64,000 nt of DNA, taken from IMG/VR virus record IMGVR_UViG_3300036766_000678, positions 62,001-126,000 of that record; one strand, given 5' to 3'. Shown here piece by piece: positions 37,073 to 44,441 of this stretch; position 1 is the first letter of the stretch; every line of letters starts with the position of its first letter. The position numbers and the translations under genes were made by a program. Source of the DNA: a virus. The notes under the pieces are model-generated. The model was not told the DNA's origin. It made no database searches and saw only the letters and a list, made by a program, of their open reading frames with translations.

Positions 37073-37585
37073 TTATTTTCCACCTTCTGAATCAACTTTC
37101 TCAAGCATATCTGAACTTAAAGTAATAAAATCAACATTAACTTTTGCTTCTATTACTTCATCTGTGTCCACATCAATAAGTGATGCAACTACAGGAAGAT
37201 CCAAATCTACAATTTGAATATTTTCTCCTCGATCTTTATTCACATATCCAATACTTCCTGCTGAAATTGTCACTTCTTGCTCACCAATCATATTTGCACT
37301 TTCAGTTGGTTCACCAATAAACATATACCCGTCATCCTCATAAATAGAAGCTTGTATTTTAATATCTTGATTAATCTGAATTTTATCCCCAATCTTGAAT
37401 AATTTTGCATTTGTTTTTCCAGTTTTCTCGATTTTTTCAACTGACAAATGAGAAAGCTTAGCTGCTAACCCCTCACCTACCCCTTCTGTTAATAGGAACG
37501 ATAGGTCTGATAGATTAAGGGCATCATCAGATTCAATATCAATATTAAAACTAACTTTATACTGACCACGCAATGGTTGTTCCAT
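37073..37585 (-). CDS. hypothetical protein (170 aa)
   Basis: Starts MEQPLRGQYKVSFNIDIESD. Acidic, alternating helix and strand, with segments KLFKIGDKIQINQDIKIQAS and EEVTISAGSIGYVN-like beta strands that could form a small barrel. It ends 1 nt from the FN3 gene. The 207 bp upstream (37586-37792) hold no gene I can support. Confidence 0.55.
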   Translation of the reverse strand: MEQPLRGQYKVSFNIDIESDDALNLSDLSFLLTEGVGEGLAAKLSHLSVEKIEKTGKTNAKLFKIGDKIQINQDIKIQASIYEDDGYMFIGEPTESANMIGEQEVTISAGSIGYVNKDRGENIQIVDLDLPVVASLIDVDTDEVIEAKVNVDFITLSSDMLEKVDSEGGK

Positions 37586-37792
37586 TTTTGGACCTCAGTT
37601 TACAGAGATGTATTGGGTTTTTAATTCAGGACTTTACAGATGTCTTTTGCAACACTATTCTTTTAAATGAACAACAATCTTTAAAAATTATCTAATCTTC
37701 TTCCCCAAATAACCTTTGAAGAAAAACATTATAAGTATTTGACAAGGATACTATAACGGCCTAGGGTCGCGGAATTCCTTAAAATTTATTTG

Positions 37793-37984
37793 TTATTTCT
37801 TAAGTTTTACTTCAAAAACTTTATTTGTTTTAGTATCTTCCAAAATTGCGTTATGTCCAAATTTTAAATGTTTAACCGCTTCAGATAAAGCATCTTTTTT
37901 ACTATTAGTACGAAGCCAATATTCACTCCATGATCCACTCATACCAAATAAAACCCAACGATATCGAGGTTGTTTCTTTTTCAT
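37793..37984 (-). CDS. hypothetical small basic protein (63 aa)
   Basis: Starts MKKKQPRYRWVLFGMSGSWS and contains SKKDALSEAVKHLKFGHNA. It overlaps the stop of the membrane protein gene by 1 nt, so the two are likely coupled. No family recognised. Confidence 0.55.
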   Translation of the reverse strand: MKKKQPRYRWVLFGMSGSWSEYWLRTNSKKDALSEAVKHLKFGHNAILEDTKTNKVFEVKLKK

Positions 37985-38559
37985 TAAAATCGTACTTTAA
38001 GTACAAGTCCAGGATATTTTTGAGAATTAATGCTAACTCCCAAACTTGTATGACTATAAATGTTATATGAAATATTCATATTAGCCGTAACATCATTTAA
38101 GGCAAGAGAAGAGGATGGGTAAATCCCTAATCCAAATCCTAGATCAAATTTATTCCAATAAAAAACATCCAATCCCAAACCAGCTCTAAATTTGTTATCA
38201 ACCCCAATTCCGAGATAGGGGCGCATCTCAGGTCCAAATTTCCTCGATTCGATCTTTACTTTACCATCATTTGTCTCAACAATTGCAATTGGACGATCAG
38301 GTAGATAAGTACTATGTGTTATTTCTTTGCCATTCTTATCTTTTGTCACGGTAGTAATTTTATGTTTAATGGGGTCGATTATGGCTTTGCGCTGTTCATT
38401 GGGCTGTAGGATCGTGTTGGTGATGTTCTGGTCTACCTTCCTTGCGTGATGTACCCAAAATCTGTAGCCTAAGAGGGCTAACAAAATTACCCCACTTAAA
38501 ACTAAAATATGCTTAATTTTTGATAAAGTTAATTGTTTTATTTTCTGTAAAAATTCCAT
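37984..38559 (-). CDS. membrane-anchored protein with beta-barrel-like C-terminus (191 aa)
   Basis: Residues 14-36 (KIKHILVLSGVILLALLGYRF) form one transmembrane helix preceded by lysines, so the rest should lie outside the cytoplasm. The C-terminal 90 residues alternate polar and hydrophobic residues (FRAGLGLDVFYWNKFDLGFG, NMNISYNIYSHTSLGVSI) and end in LVLKVRF, like an outer-membrane strand with a terminal Phe. This may indicate a Gram-negative host and a lysis or envelope role such as a spanin-like factor, but that is speculative. Confidence 0.6.
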   Translation of the reverse strand: MEFLQKIKQLTLSKIKHILVLSGVILLALLGYRFWVHHARKVDQNITNTILQPNEQRKAIIDPIKHKITTVTKDKNGKEITHSTYLPDRPIAIVETNDGKVKIESRKFGPEMRPYLGIGVDNKFRAGLGLDVFYWNKFDLGFGLGIYPSSSLALNDVTANMNISYNIYSHTSLGVSINSQKYPGLVLKVRF

Positions 38560-38599
38560 TCTTATCCCCTTTTAATCTTATCCAATCAAAATTCTTATT

Positions 38600-39013
38600 T
38601 TATGATAAATAATCTAACGCATTTTGTAAAAATATTTTATTATCTTTAAGTAACCCAAGTGCCATATTACAAGATCGACAAAGTAACCCTCTAATCTCAT
38701 CAGTATCATGATTATGATCAATTACTAAAATTTCATTTAATTGACTTTGATGTTTTTTACATATTCTACAAAGACCTTTTTGATCTTGAAATAGCTTATT
38801 ATAATCTTCTAATGATATATTAAACGTATGTTTTAATCTATAGCCTCTTATTTTATCAGGATTTTCTTTTTCCCATTTTTTATGATATTCATTACCATAT
38901 TTTGTACGATAAGCCTTTCTGCAATCATTACACATACTATTTTTGGTTCGACCACAAACAAAGGTATCATGGCCATGGGTACAAAATTGCTTTTTAGATC
39001 CTTTAATTGCCAT
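38600..39013 (-). CDS. endonuclease VII-type HNH nuclease with GHDTF zinc module (137 aa)
   Basis: The C-terminal 85 residues match the recombination endonuclease VII family: LCRICKKHQ, LVIDHNHDTDEIRGLLC and RSCNMALGLLKDN, with zinc cysteines and the DHNH-like catalytic region. The N-terminus carries QFCTHGHDTFVCGRTKNSMC, the module otherwise found on the family A HNH proteins. This looks like domain swapping between unrelated nucleases. AAGGAG ribosome site present. Confidence 0.87.
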   Translation of the reverse strand: MAIKGSKKQFCTHGHDTFVCGRTKNSMCNDCRKAYRTKYGNEYHKKWEKENPDKIRGYRLKHTFNISLEDYNKLFQDQKGLCRICKKHQSQLNEILVIDHNHDTDEIRGLLCRSCNMALGLLKDNKIFLQNALDYLS

Positions 39014-39037
39014 CGTTATCTTCTCCTTTACTTATCT

Positions 39038-39283
39038 TTATCTTGGAGCCATATTCTCATTCATTTGTGTATAGATAAAATCAAGCAACTTCTGATATCT
39101 GCCGAGTTTCAACATGGAAATAGGCGACATATTCCCAAGTAGTGGGTTTGTGCATATCATCCAGAATTTCGATTTCGATTCGTCATGGAAGAACATAGTG
39201 TCAATTGCTTTTAAAATAGTATTATAGTGGCACTCATAAAGAATTTTGTCAAATCTAGGACTTTGATTTTTGCTTCGTTTCAT
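39038..39283 (-). CDS. MbcA/ParS/Xre-type (DUF2384-like) small protein (81 aa)
   Basis: Residues 45-75 (NPLLGNMSPISMLKLGRYQK then LLDFIYTQMNEN) match the C-terminal toxin-binding domain of MbcA/ParS antitoxins, whose signature is NPLLGG.TPLELL..G. The N-terminal 40 residues are basic and lack a recognisable Xre HTH. No RES-type toxin gene lies next to it. It overlaps the preceding NLEYLE gene by 29 nt. A role as a stand-alone antitoxin or decoy is a hypothesis. Confidence 0.5.
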   Translation of the reverse strand: MKRSKNQSPRFDKILYECHYNTILKAIDTMFFHDESKSKFWMICTNPLLGNMSPISMLKLGRYQKLLDFIYTQMNENMAPR

Positions 39284-39509
39284 ATTTCCTCTCTAAGTAT
39301 TCTAAATTATCTAAAGGAAGCCATTTTCTACATCTACATCCTTCATTCCAATTCTTACAATGTGCCCAAGGCATTCTAGATTCTGTTATTTCTTCTAAAT
39401 CTTCAGGAGTAATATCTTTAATATCTATTTTACGCCAATGTTCATGGCCGCAGGTACGGCAACATCTTTCATCTAAACCAACAAAACTATATGGTACTTT
39501 TCTTAACAT
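39255..39509 (-). CDS. cysteine-rich NLEYLE-tail protein (84 aa)
   Basis: Pattern: CCRTCGHEHW near residue 16, then C and CRCRKWLP near 60, then DNLEYLERKYETKQK. It overlaps the 3' end of the 56-aa relative by 23 nt and the following DUF2384-like gene by 29 nt, so the cluster is packed head to tail. Probably zinc-binding; partner unknown. Confidence 0.72.
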   Translation of the reverse strand: MLRKVPYSFVGLDERCCRTCGHEHWRKIDIKDITPEDLEEITESRMPWAHCKNWNEGCRCRKWLPLDNLEYLERKYETKQKSKS

Positions 39510-39657
39510 ATAGATATTCGAGGTATTCTAGATTGTCACTGGGGACCCAATCGTTACAAGCATTTTCAATATAAGTGCTATGTAGATCATGGTAAAATCC
39601 ACATATACGACACCGTGGGTTATTAGTTCTAAATTTTAACTTCTTTTTTCTTTTCAT
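39487..39657 (-). CDS. cysteine-rich NLEYLE-tail protein (56 aa)
   Basis: Short gene bridging its two neighbours: its start lies in the end of the 71-aa gene and its end in the start of the 84-aa gene. It reads MKRKKKLKFRTNNPRCRICG, then FYHD, a single C in NACNDWVPS, then DNLEYLEYLYVKKSTI. The coordinated family pattern (CxxC-G-x-x-H, later C, P-x-DNLEYLE) shows it is real although it is the shortest member and has lost one cysteine of the later pair. Confidence 0.68.
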   Translation of the reverse strand: MKRKKKLKFRTNNPRCRICGFYHDLHSTYIENACNDWVPSDNLEYLEYLYVKKSTI

Positions 39658-39844
39658 ACAGAAATTCTAAATACTCAAGATTGTCAGATGGAACATACTG
39701 CATACACCATGGTTTATAAACACCACCTAAAATCCTTGCAGCTACAGCAACTCGTTCACGTTCACATGGTAGCATTTGACTTAATCCATGACAATCATCA
39801 TGCCCACAAACTCTACAGGAACTATTGAACATTTTTCTGCTCAT
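39629..39844 (-). CDS. cysteine-rich NLEYLE-tail protein (71 aa)
   Basis: MSRKMFNSSCRVCGHDDCHG, then a segment with AVAARILGGVYKP, WCMQYVPS and DNLEYLEFLYEKKKEVKI. Its start overlaps the 3' end of the Vsr-like endonuclease gene. First in a stack of three family members. Start could also be the Met at residue 5. Confidence 0.68.
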   Translation of the reverse strand: MSRKMFNSSCRVCGHDDCHGLSQMLPCERERVAVAARILGGVYKPWCMQYVPSDNLEYLEFLYEKKKEVKI

Positions 39845-40916
39845 TGATATGGGCTTCAATCTGATTTACACAGGCTTTAACGTCTTTTTTAATTTCATGC
39901 TCCCAAAAACGGAAGACTTTGTAACCACATTTTGTTAAATAAGCATTCTGAGATTTATCTATAGCCCGACGTTTGGCAATACCTGCAAATTCATTTACCT
40001 TATGCTCTAAACAACCATGCCAGTAACAGCCATCTGAAAAAATAATAATTTTATATTCTTCAATAACTGCGTCAACTAAAAATTTATTAAATAAAACTTT
40101 TTGGGTTTCAAAAGGAATATTTCGTTTTGTTAATTCTTCTTCAATAGCCACTTCAATTTTTGTATGATCAAATTTAGAAGCACCAATCCAAGCCCATTTA
40201 TCAATTTCACCAGAAGCAATAAGTCTTTTTCTAGTTTTAGATTGTTTCTTAGCTGCTTTTGCAATAATAGGACTATCTTCTTTTGTTAATCCAGAATTCC
40301 ATCCTGCTCCTGGACCAAATGCATTACCAAATTTTTCAATGTGTGTTTGTTGACTTTTCTCCTGTCTAGCTTGAATTTGCTCAGGAGTCATAAAATAATC
40401 AGGACGTTTTAATTTGCCTTCTGCAAATAGTTTCTTACGGGATTCTGATAGATTTTCAGCATTAATTTTTATACGAGGATCTGTCTCTTTTGTATGGCCT
40501 TCGTTCCAATTCAAATTACTACGATTATAAGAACCTTCTTGTTCAAAACCATTTCGTCTTAAATGCCCTTCTAAAATATGGCGAGAAATATTTAATTCAG
40601 CGGCAACATCTGTCATATTACTATTTTTAACTTTATCAATTAACTCTTGCACATTTAAAGATTCAATCCAACGAAATCTCTTTTGCAATCTACGAGCACT
40701 CCCATTTTCAACTCGTTTTGCATCAGCTTTTAATCGAATAGTTGCGTAATCTTGTTGAATATTGAAATGTTCTTTTAATCGCTTAATAATAACAGACCCG
40801 CATTTCCACTTTTTCAATAAAATAGAATAAGATTCAACAGTAAGTTCTTCTTTTAGAAGTTCTTTATTTGGGTACTCATCTAAAATTCGTTGAAATGTAG
40901 TATACATACCTATCAT
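39822..40916 (-). CDS. Vsr-like homing endonuclease with HTH and NUMOD-like repeats (364 aa)
   Basis: C-terminal nuclease core: FLVDAVIEEYKIIIFSDGCY then WHGCLEHK, KSQNAYLTKCGYKVFRFWEHE, a close match to the Vsr fold (Asp, WHGC zinc-like and FWE). The middle has WNEGHTKETDPRI and WNSGLTKEDSPII, NUMOD3-like DNA-binding repeats also present in the 46354 GIY-YIG protein. The N-terminus contains a helix-turn-helix-like region (SNMTDVAAELNISRHILEGH). A promoter lies so close that starts further upstream are unlikely; ATG at 40907 is an alternative start. Confidence 0.84.
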   Translation of the reverse strand: MIGMYTTFQRILDEYPNKELLKEELTVESYSILLKKWKCGSVIIKRLKEHFNIQQDYATIRLKADAKRVENGSARRLQKRFRWIESLNVQELIDKVKNSNMTDVAAELNISRHILEGHLRRNGFEQEGSYNRSNLNWNEGHTKETDPRIKINAENLSESRKKLFAEGKLKRPDYFMTPEQIQARQEKSQQTHIEKFGNAFGPGAGWNSGLTKEDSPIIAKAAKKQSKTRKRLIASGEIDKWAWIGASKFDHTKIEVAIEEELTKRNIPFETQKVLFNKFLVDAVIEEYKIIIFSDGCYWHGCLEHKVNEFAGIAKRRAIDKSQNAYLTKCGYKVFRFWEHEIKKDVKACVNQIEAHINEQKNVQ

Positions 40917-40920
40917 TATA

Positions 40921-40949
40921 AATATATCATAAAAAGCATTATTTTGCAA
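40921..40949 (-). promoter_or_regulatory. promoter of the Vsr-like endonuclease
   Basis: Minus strand TTGCAA (40949-40944), 17 bp, TATATT (40926-40921), TGA extension. ATGs follow 4 and 13 nt after the -10 box. Confidence 0.65.
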
Positions 40950-40971
40950 TGCCTTTAATCATTGTTATCTA

Positions 40972-42174
40972 CTACGGAGAATTCCATGAAAATGCTGAAT
41001 TATGGACAATCACACCGTCTGCATTATAGGAATGCTGCCCCTCAACACTCAAATCATAAACCTTTCCTGTGTAATCAAAGGTAGTAATATTTGTAATTTG
41101 CTGGGTAACTAAATTGATACCTACTAAACAAGAATCCCCAACTTTTAAGTCACTAGCAGGAACCCATCTTTGATCAAAAAGAAGAACCTCATGATTGCCT
41201 GTCATTTTCAAAATTCGTTTCCCAACTCTAATATCATACATAGGCTCTGAAATGTATTTTGAAATTTTGTCATAAACTTTATGAAATTTCCCATCGGAAG
41301 ATAAAACTTTCATACCAACTTTCACCTTTGTCAATGGCATATAGCCAAGAGAAGTGAGTATTCGAGTAGTATCCAAGAAACAACCAAGGCTGATTTTTAA
41401 AAATTGACCGATTTGTGACTGGAAGCGGCTGTGGCCCAAACCGGCTGCACCCACTTTAAACACAACAGTCTTTTTGTAATTCATTTTCATCTTATCGTAG
41501 AATTGCAACATATTCACGTATGATTGATTTATTTTTTCCACCTGATTTATATTCAAGGAAATTCCGTTATCATTGTACGCGAAGTCCTCCAAACCAGCCC
41601 TTTGTTGATAAAACAAATCTGCAAATAAAGAAATTCCAAAATATAAAAGATTAGCCAAATTAGGATCATTAGCCACACTATCAAATGTCAAATTTGTTAA
41701 AGGTGGCATGAAATTAATATCAGCCAAAATCAAATTTGAAAATGCCAAAATCTGGTAATCTTGTGTATTTCTACTAAAAATTTCTGGCATGAGTTTTCTA
41801 CTCTGAGAAATTACTTGCTGTTCAGAAGTAGAAAATTGACTTGGATTTGGACCATTGACTCCTGTTAACGTAGTCAAACTTGTAACAGTACCAAATGCCG
41901 TTGCATTTGTTCCAATACTATCGATAGCAGCAGCTAGGCGAACAGAATAATTCGTTCCTGGAGTTGTATTAATAACTTTTATCATTGTGGTATTAAGCCA
42001 CAATTGAACAGGTTGAATTATTCCAGTACTTTCAACGAACCCGCCAGTTCCACTAAAAATTACCTGAATAGCATAGAACGTGCCTGGGGGGTTGTTGTCT
42101 GGGGTCACTGTCACTAAAAATGAATTAGTTGTGACGTTGGATATAAACGGGGGCTGAGGCACACTGAGCGACAT
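40972..42174 (-). CDS. FN3 virion protein carrying a C-terminal mini-intein (400 aa precursor)
   Basis: Residues 1-110 form an FN3-like domain (PFISNVTTNSFLVTVTPDNN ... TPGTNYSVRLAAAIDSIG). Residues 130-264 are helical (QQVISQSRKLMPEIFSRNTQ ... NQSYVNMLQFYDKMKMNY). Residues 265-392 are a mini-intein and the C-extein is just SAFSWNSP. After splicing the product would be 272 aa ending ...QFLKISLGSAFSWNSP. It lies between the 296-aa virion protein and an endonuclease gene. Virion role inferred from neighbours. Confidence 0.8.
   Translation of the reverse strand: MSLSVPQPPFISNVTTNSFLVTVTPDNNPPGTFYAIQVIFSGTGGFVESTGIIQPVQLWLNTTMIKVINTTPGTNYSVRLAAAIDSIGTNATAFGTVTSLTTLTGVNGPNPSQFSTSEQQVISQSRKLMPEIFSRNTQDYQILAFSNLILADINFMPPLTNLTFDSVANDPNLANLLYFGISLFADLFYQQRAGLEDFAYNDNGISLNINQVEKINQSYVNMLQFYDKMKMNYKKTVVFKVGAAGLGHSRFQSQIGQFLKISLGCFLDTTRILTSLGYMPLTKVKVGMKVLSSDGKFHKVYDKISKYISEPMYDIRVGKRILKMTGNHEVLLFDQRWVPASDLKVGDSCLVGINLVTQQITNITTFDYTGKVYDLSVEGQHSYNADGVIVHNSAFSWNSP
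40999..41382 (-). other. mini-intein (128 aa)
   Basis: Begins CFLDTTRILTSLGYMPLTKV (block A, nucleophile Cys1), has TGNHEVLLF (block B with the conserved T and H) and ends YDLSVEGQHSYNADGVIVHN (blocks F and G, His-Asn), followed by Ser+1. All splicing residues are present and no endonuclease domain is inserted. Confidence 0.9.
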
Positions 42175-42185
42175 AATTTATCCTC

Positions 42186-43076
42186 TTAGATTGATATTGT
42201 AATTGCTTGATCAATACTTGCTACTAGAGTGGCACCACTTTTAACATTGGTTTCAAAATCAGACAAAGTTGTAACTGCATTTGTACCATTAGCTAAATTA
42301 GTCGCTCCAACAGCAGATTGTGCATTCCCACCATCTCCAGAAATTACAAAAGATACCAATTCAGAAGCAGCAGAAGAAAGTGTAAGTGCTTTAAGAATTT
42401 GAGCTGCGGAAGATACTCCACCTGTCATATTAACAGTAATTGCAAGCCCCGTAACAGAAACAGTTTCAAATCCAGCTCCACCTGTTCCACCAGATAATGA
42501 ATTACCAGAAACAGTAAGATTTATTGTATCCGAGGTATTTAAAGAAATGAAATTGCCAAGTGTACCTGCTGTATTAGCTGTAATTGTAATTACATTACTA
42601 ACAGCAGAAGCTGTAGAAAATGTTGCAGCAGTTGCGGATGAAATAGCTAACGCTAGAGATGTAGCTGTTGTAGAATTATCTACTGAAGTGGTCCAATCTA
42701 CCCCCTCTGTTAAACGAACTTCGTTAACTGTTAAGACTGCTCCAGTTAATTTTGTATAATCAACCACAGTAGCTGTTCCTGTTGCAGTAGCAATAGTATT
42801 TACATAAGCAACGGTAATAGAATTTTCGGATGTTCCATATCTATTTGCCGTATATGTAATATCTTGAATGGCTTTAGAAGCTTTTACCCCAGATAAAAGA
42901 ACATTATCAGAAGCTGGTTTAAATCGCTGAACGCCAGTTCGATAAACAATTTTACCTGTAGTATCAATTACAAACGGAAGGTACTGGTAATCATACATTA
43001 TATAATAAGTAGTCGTAGATAGATCGGCACGTACTTCTAGCCATGAACTGTAGTCTGACTCTATGTTGGGATACAT
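42186..43076 (-). CDS. virion protein with GTxGN beta domain (296 aa)
   Basis: Starts MYPNIESDYSSWLEVRADLS. Residues about 105-200 (AVLTVNEVRLTEGVDWTTSV, TATSLALAISSATAATF, GTLGNFISLNTSDTINLTVS) match the inserted domain of the sheath protein and a segment of the 25846 protein. The rest is Ser/Ala/Thr-rich. Probably a decoration or tail-associated protein. Confidence 0.62.
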   Translation of the reverse strand: MYPNIESDYSSWLEVRADLSTTTYYIMYDYQYLPFVIDTTGKIVYRTGVQRFKPASDNVLLSGVKASKAIQDITYTANRYGTSENSITVAYVNTIATATGTATVVDYTKLTGAVLTVNEVRLTEGVDWTTSVDNSTTATSLALAISSATAATFSTASAVSNVITITANTAGTLGNFISLNTSDTINLTVSGNSLSGGTGGAGFETVSVTGLAITVNMTGGVSSAAQILKALTLSSAASELVSFVISGDGGNAQSAVGATNLANGTNAVTTLSDFETNVKSGATLVASIDQAITISI

Positions 43077-43095
43077 TTATGTTCTCCTAAATAAA

Positions 43096-43278
43096 TTATT
43101 TATCTTCATCGTCATCATTTTCTTTTTCAACCCACAAATTCGTAGCCTTCGATTTCCTAACAGAAATTAATCCATACTCAGTATCGCAGCCTAAGCAGAC
43201 ACGCACCAAAAAGGCTCGTTTGCCTTTTTTGACTACCTTTTCTTTGTATCTTTTGCGTGAACAAGTAGGACATGCCAT
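43096..43278 (-). CDS. zinc-ribbon protein (60 aa)
   Basis: Two CxxC knuckles (MACPTCSRKRYKEK and VCLGCDTEYG) separated by 22 residues form a classic zinc ribbon; the tail is acidic (VEKENDDDEDK). It may be a transcription or nuclease accessory factor. No NLEYLE tail. Confidence 0.7.
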   Translation of the reverse strand: MACPTCSRKRYKEKVVKKGKRAFLVRVCLGCDTEYGLISVRKSKATNLWVEKENDDDEDK

Positions 43279-43286
43279 ATAACCTC

Positions 43287-43793
43287 TTAAGCAATTCGAT
43301 CTAATGTAATAGTATCTTCATAGAAATCATTTGGAACAACTAATTTCTTATGCCAATTATTAACTGGAATTTCTAACCCCGCATCTTGAAAGGCATGAGA
43401 TATAAAAGTGCTACATATCTCAGAATGTTTAGAATCTAAAAATCCCGTCAAAAAAAGAGGAATGTCATACCATTCGTCAAGATGATTGTGCAACCACATA
43501 ATTACTTGTTCTATTTGTTCATCTGTAATTTTTCTTACCCTATATAATTCAATACCATATTCTTTATTTAATTTATTTAAATCTATTTTAGAAACTCTAG
43601 TTTTTGGCCATCTTGCTTCTAACATTAAATCAGTATCTTGATCAACCAGAGCAACATGGCAATACCCAAATCCTTTTGGTACACCACCAAATAATCTTTG
43701 CGCCCAACCAATAAATTTTGAAGACCAAGAAGAACTAAGAATCACACGGAATAACAATATATCCCCTGGCTTTATTAAATCTTTACTAAACAT
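43287..43793 (-). CDS. permuted NlpC/P60-like (YiiX-type) cysteine hydrolase (168 aa)
   Basis: Residues 10-17 KPGDILLFR, then GYCHVALVDQDTDLMLEARW (candidate catalytic His in CHVALV) and SEICSTFISHAFQDAGL (candidate nucleophile Cys) follow the order of circularly permuted papain-like amidases. Such enzymes act on peptidoglycan peptides or lipids; in a virion module it could aid envelope penetration. No signal peptide. Residue roles are inferred from the family. Confidence 0.68.
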   Translation of the reverse strand: MFSKDLIKPGDILLFRVILSSSWSSKFIGWAQRLFGGVPKGFGYCHVALVDQDTDLMLEARWPKTRVSKIDLNKLNKEYGIELYRVRKITDEQIEQVIMWLHNHLDEWYDIPLFLTGFLDSKHSEICSTFISHAFQDAGLEIPVNNWHKKLVVPNDFYEDTITLDRIA

Positions 43794-44440
43794 TATTTAT
43801 ACCCAAGAAGATTAACTAACAAGGTAGCATTACTTGACCCCGCATTAACATAAGTAGTTCGAATATAAACATCTAATCCATTATAAGTAGGAGAAACTGT
43901 TTTAACTGTGGGAACTTCAAACATCTTAGTTCCTTCCCCCATAATACGATATTTATTAGAAAATTGAGCTAAAGGAACAAATGTGGATTCATCAGAAATA
44001 TCACCCGTATACAAACCAACCTCAAATAGTATACTGTCACCAATATTTGAACCAGACCAATGAACATCCACGCCATTTAATTTAAAAGGAGCTGGAAAAT
44101 GTGTTTTTACATATCCTGTTTGACCTGCTGGGATAGATAAAACTCCATTTTCTCCATCTACCCAATAACTAGCAATATCTGTAAATAAAGCATTTGCTAC
44201 TTTGGGGAGGCCATCTGTACTTCTATATTCTAAAGGTTGATTACAAGAAGCTTTGTAATTTGTCTCAAAATCTACAGCATCATCACTATTTTTTAATAAA
44301 GAGATATTCCATAAAAATGTTTGTGCTTCTGGAGCAAATATCTCATAAGTATCTACCTTTTCCATATATTGCATTAAAAGTGCTTTTGTACTTACTAATA
44401 TTTTAAAATCCACCCATGAATTAATCAACATTGTCTGCAT
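43793..44440 (-). CDS. virion-associated protein (215 aa)
   Basis: Beta-rich protein with GQTGYVKTHFPAPFKLNGVD and WSGSNIGDSILFEVGLYTGD; jelly-roll-like but not assignable. ATG at 44440 is preferred to one 24 nt upstream that overlaps the preceding gene. It abuts the NlpC/P60-like gene. Confidence 0.58.
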   Translation of the reverse strand: MQTMLINSWVDFKILVSTKALLMQYMEKVDTYEIFAPEAQTFLWNISLLKNSDDAVDFETNYKASCNQPLEYRSTDGLPKVANALFTDIASYWVDGENGVLSIPAGQTGYVKTHFPAPFKLNGVDVHWSGSNIGDSILFEVGLYTGDISDESTFVPLAQFSNKYRIMGEGTKMFEVPTVKTVSPTYNGLDVYIRTTYVNAGSSNATLLVNLLGYK

Positions 44441-44441
44441 A

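Noticed and set aside
37586-37792. Possible promoter or small RNA in the 207-bp gap
   Set aside because: A TATAAT is present near 37728 but no acceptable -35 or TG extension, and no stable hairpin or coding frame was found.
40917-40949. Start of the Vsr-like protein at MQNNAFYDIF
   Set aside because: Those codons coincide with the promoter -35 to -10 region, so they are upstream of the transcript.
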